Origin: Devosia equisanguinis
GTDB lineage: Bacteria; Pseudomonadota; Alphaproteobacteria; Rhizobiales; Devosiaceae
Length of the DNA stretch: 6,933 bases
Direction of reading: 5' to 3'
Assembly: GCA_945888565.1 (NCBI GenBank)
Contig: CAMDAL010000221.1
Coordinates: 1 to 6,933 of the forward strand
The translations under genes were made by a program, and so were the position numbers. The notes beneath the pieces were generated by a model. It was given only the letters and a program-made list of their open reading frames with translations, was not told where the DNA came from and made no database searches. The first letter of the stretch is position 1. Each line of letters begins with the position of its first letter. Below are positions 6,227 through 6,933 of the stretch, piece by piece.

Positions 6227-6933
6227 ATGAGCGCAACTGCACAAACTGTCCCGGCCACTCAAGTCGACGGCAACCGGTTGAAGCCGGTCCGGATCTGGCT
6301 CTATTGCATGGCTCTCCTCGTCCTCGCCATGGTCGTGGTCGGCGGGGCGACGCGGCTGACCGAATCCGGCCTGTCGATCACCTCCTGGCGGCCGATCGCG
6401 GGCATCCTCCCGCCGCTCAGCGAGGCCGAGTGGCAGGCCGAATTCGAGGCCTACCGGCAGATCCCGCAGGGCATCCAGAACGCCTGGATGGGGATGGAGG
6501 ATTTCCGGTACATCTTCTGGTGGGAGTGGGGCCACCGGTTCCTGGGACGCGTGCTGGGCTTCGCCTTCGCTATCCCGTTCGTGGTGTTCCTGGTGCAGCG
6601 GCGGTTGAACTGGAGCCTGGCTCTGCCGCTGGGTGGCCTGTTCGTGCTCGGCGGTTTCCAGGGGTTCCTGGGCTGGTGGATGGTGTCGTCGGGGCTGACG
6701 CAGCTCACCTCGGTGTCGCAATATCGGCTCGCGGCACATCTGGGGGCGGCGTCGCTCTTGTTCATCGCGCTGATCTGGGTGGCGCGGCGGCTGGAGCGGC
6801 GGGCGTCGCTGACGCCGGCGATCGCGGGACCGGGTTGGCCGGTGGTGCTGCTGCTGGTGCTGCTGATCGTGCAGATCGCGGCGGGGGCGTTCGTTGCCGG
6901 GCTCGATGCCGGGATGGGCTACAATACCTGGCC
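6227..6933 (+). CDS. ctaA: Heme A synthase, CtaA/COX15 family (partial at right edge)
   Basis: The frame from ATG 6227 is open to the window end (235 codons). The enzyme oxidises the C8 methyl group of heme O to the formyl group of heme A in the inner membrane, supplying aa3-type cytochrome oxidases. Family signatures run in order: VVVGGATRLTESGLSITSW (36-54), the substrate loop RPIAGILPPLSEAEWQAEF (55-73), FWWEWGHRFLGR (97-108) with conserved heme-binding H103, GFQGFLGWWMVSSGL just after the third helix, SQYRLAAHLGAA with H171, and GAFVAGLDAGMGYNTW (220-235) at the edge. Transmembrane segments lie at about 24-42, 105-122, 128-145, 165-185 and 205-224; the remaining three helices and their histidines are beyond the window. 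The sequence is of the alphaproteobacterial/mitochondrial COX15 kind. An in-frame TTG at 6221 may be the real start. It is divergent from the DUF2842 gene. Confidence 0.95.
   Translation, partial: MSATAQTVPATQVDGNRLKPVRIWLYCMALLVLAMVVVGGATRLTESGLSITSWRPIAGILPPLSEAEWQAEFEAYRQIPQGIQNAWMGMEDFRYIFWWEWGHRFLGRVLGFAFAIPFVVFLVQRRLNWSLALPLGGLFVLGGFQGFLGWWMVSSGLTQLTSVSQYRLAAHLGAASLLFIALIWVARRLERRASLTPAIAGPGWPVVLLLVLLIVQIAAGAFVAGLDAGMGYNTW

Noticed and set aside
6136..6258. N-terminal extension of the DUF2842 frame up to 6258
   Set aside because: It would overlap the ctaA start and add residues unlike the family; the start at 6135 gives the family's normal length.
6845..6872. GTGCTGCTG-type short tandem codons in ctaA
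   Set aside because: They simply encode the Val/Leu-rich fifth membrane helix with preferred GC-rich codons.

Overview
This is a GC-rich alphaproteobacterial window, most likely from a Hyphomicrobiales (Rhizobiales) organism of the Devosia type. The taxon is inferred from protein style: a heme A synthase beside a DUF2842 protein, a short ExoF-like export lipoprotein, and a GumC/ExoP-like co-polymerase. No 16S rRNA or other marker gene is present. I see no tRNA, rRNA, CRISPR, transposase or phage gene.

Left part (1-2619, minus strand). Three exopolysaccharide genes read leftward: a short outer-membrane polysaccharide export (OPX) lipoprotein (2059-2619), a family-4-type glycosyltransferase (812-1978) and the N-terminal 265 codons of a membrane polyprenyl-phosphate sugar-1-phosphate transferase (1-797, cut by the window edge). 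Their gaps of 80 and 14 nt suggest one operon.

Centre (2620-2786) is a 167-bp divergent control region with an AT-richer core. It carries TTAACC-type elements that resemble CtrA half-sites.

Right of it (2787-5880, plus strand) are a Wzz/GumC-type co-polymerase whose C-terminal tyrosine-kinase-like domain has lost its P-loop (2787-4835) and, 7 nt downstream, a NodB-type polysaccharide deacetylase (4843-5880). Together the two divergent arms supply the start of a Wzx/Wzy-type route: priming transferase, chain-extending glycosyltransferase, chain-length/export co-polymerase, periplasmic/outer-membrane exporter and a tailoring deacetylase. Flippase and polymerase are not in view and may lie beyond the left edge.

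Right end (5881-6933). A 48-bp convergent gap with a GC-rich hairpin and a short direct repeat separates the polysaccharide locus from housekeeping genes: a 68-residue DUF2842 membrane protein (5929-6135, minus) and, divergently, the first 235 codons of heme A synthase CtaA (6227 to the window end, plus).

The least ordinary item is the co-polymerase, which keeps the overall plan of a bacterial tyrosine kinase (BY-kinase) fused to a Wzz domain but has GERDE where the Walker A GEGKS/T should be and has no C-terminal tyrosine cluster.
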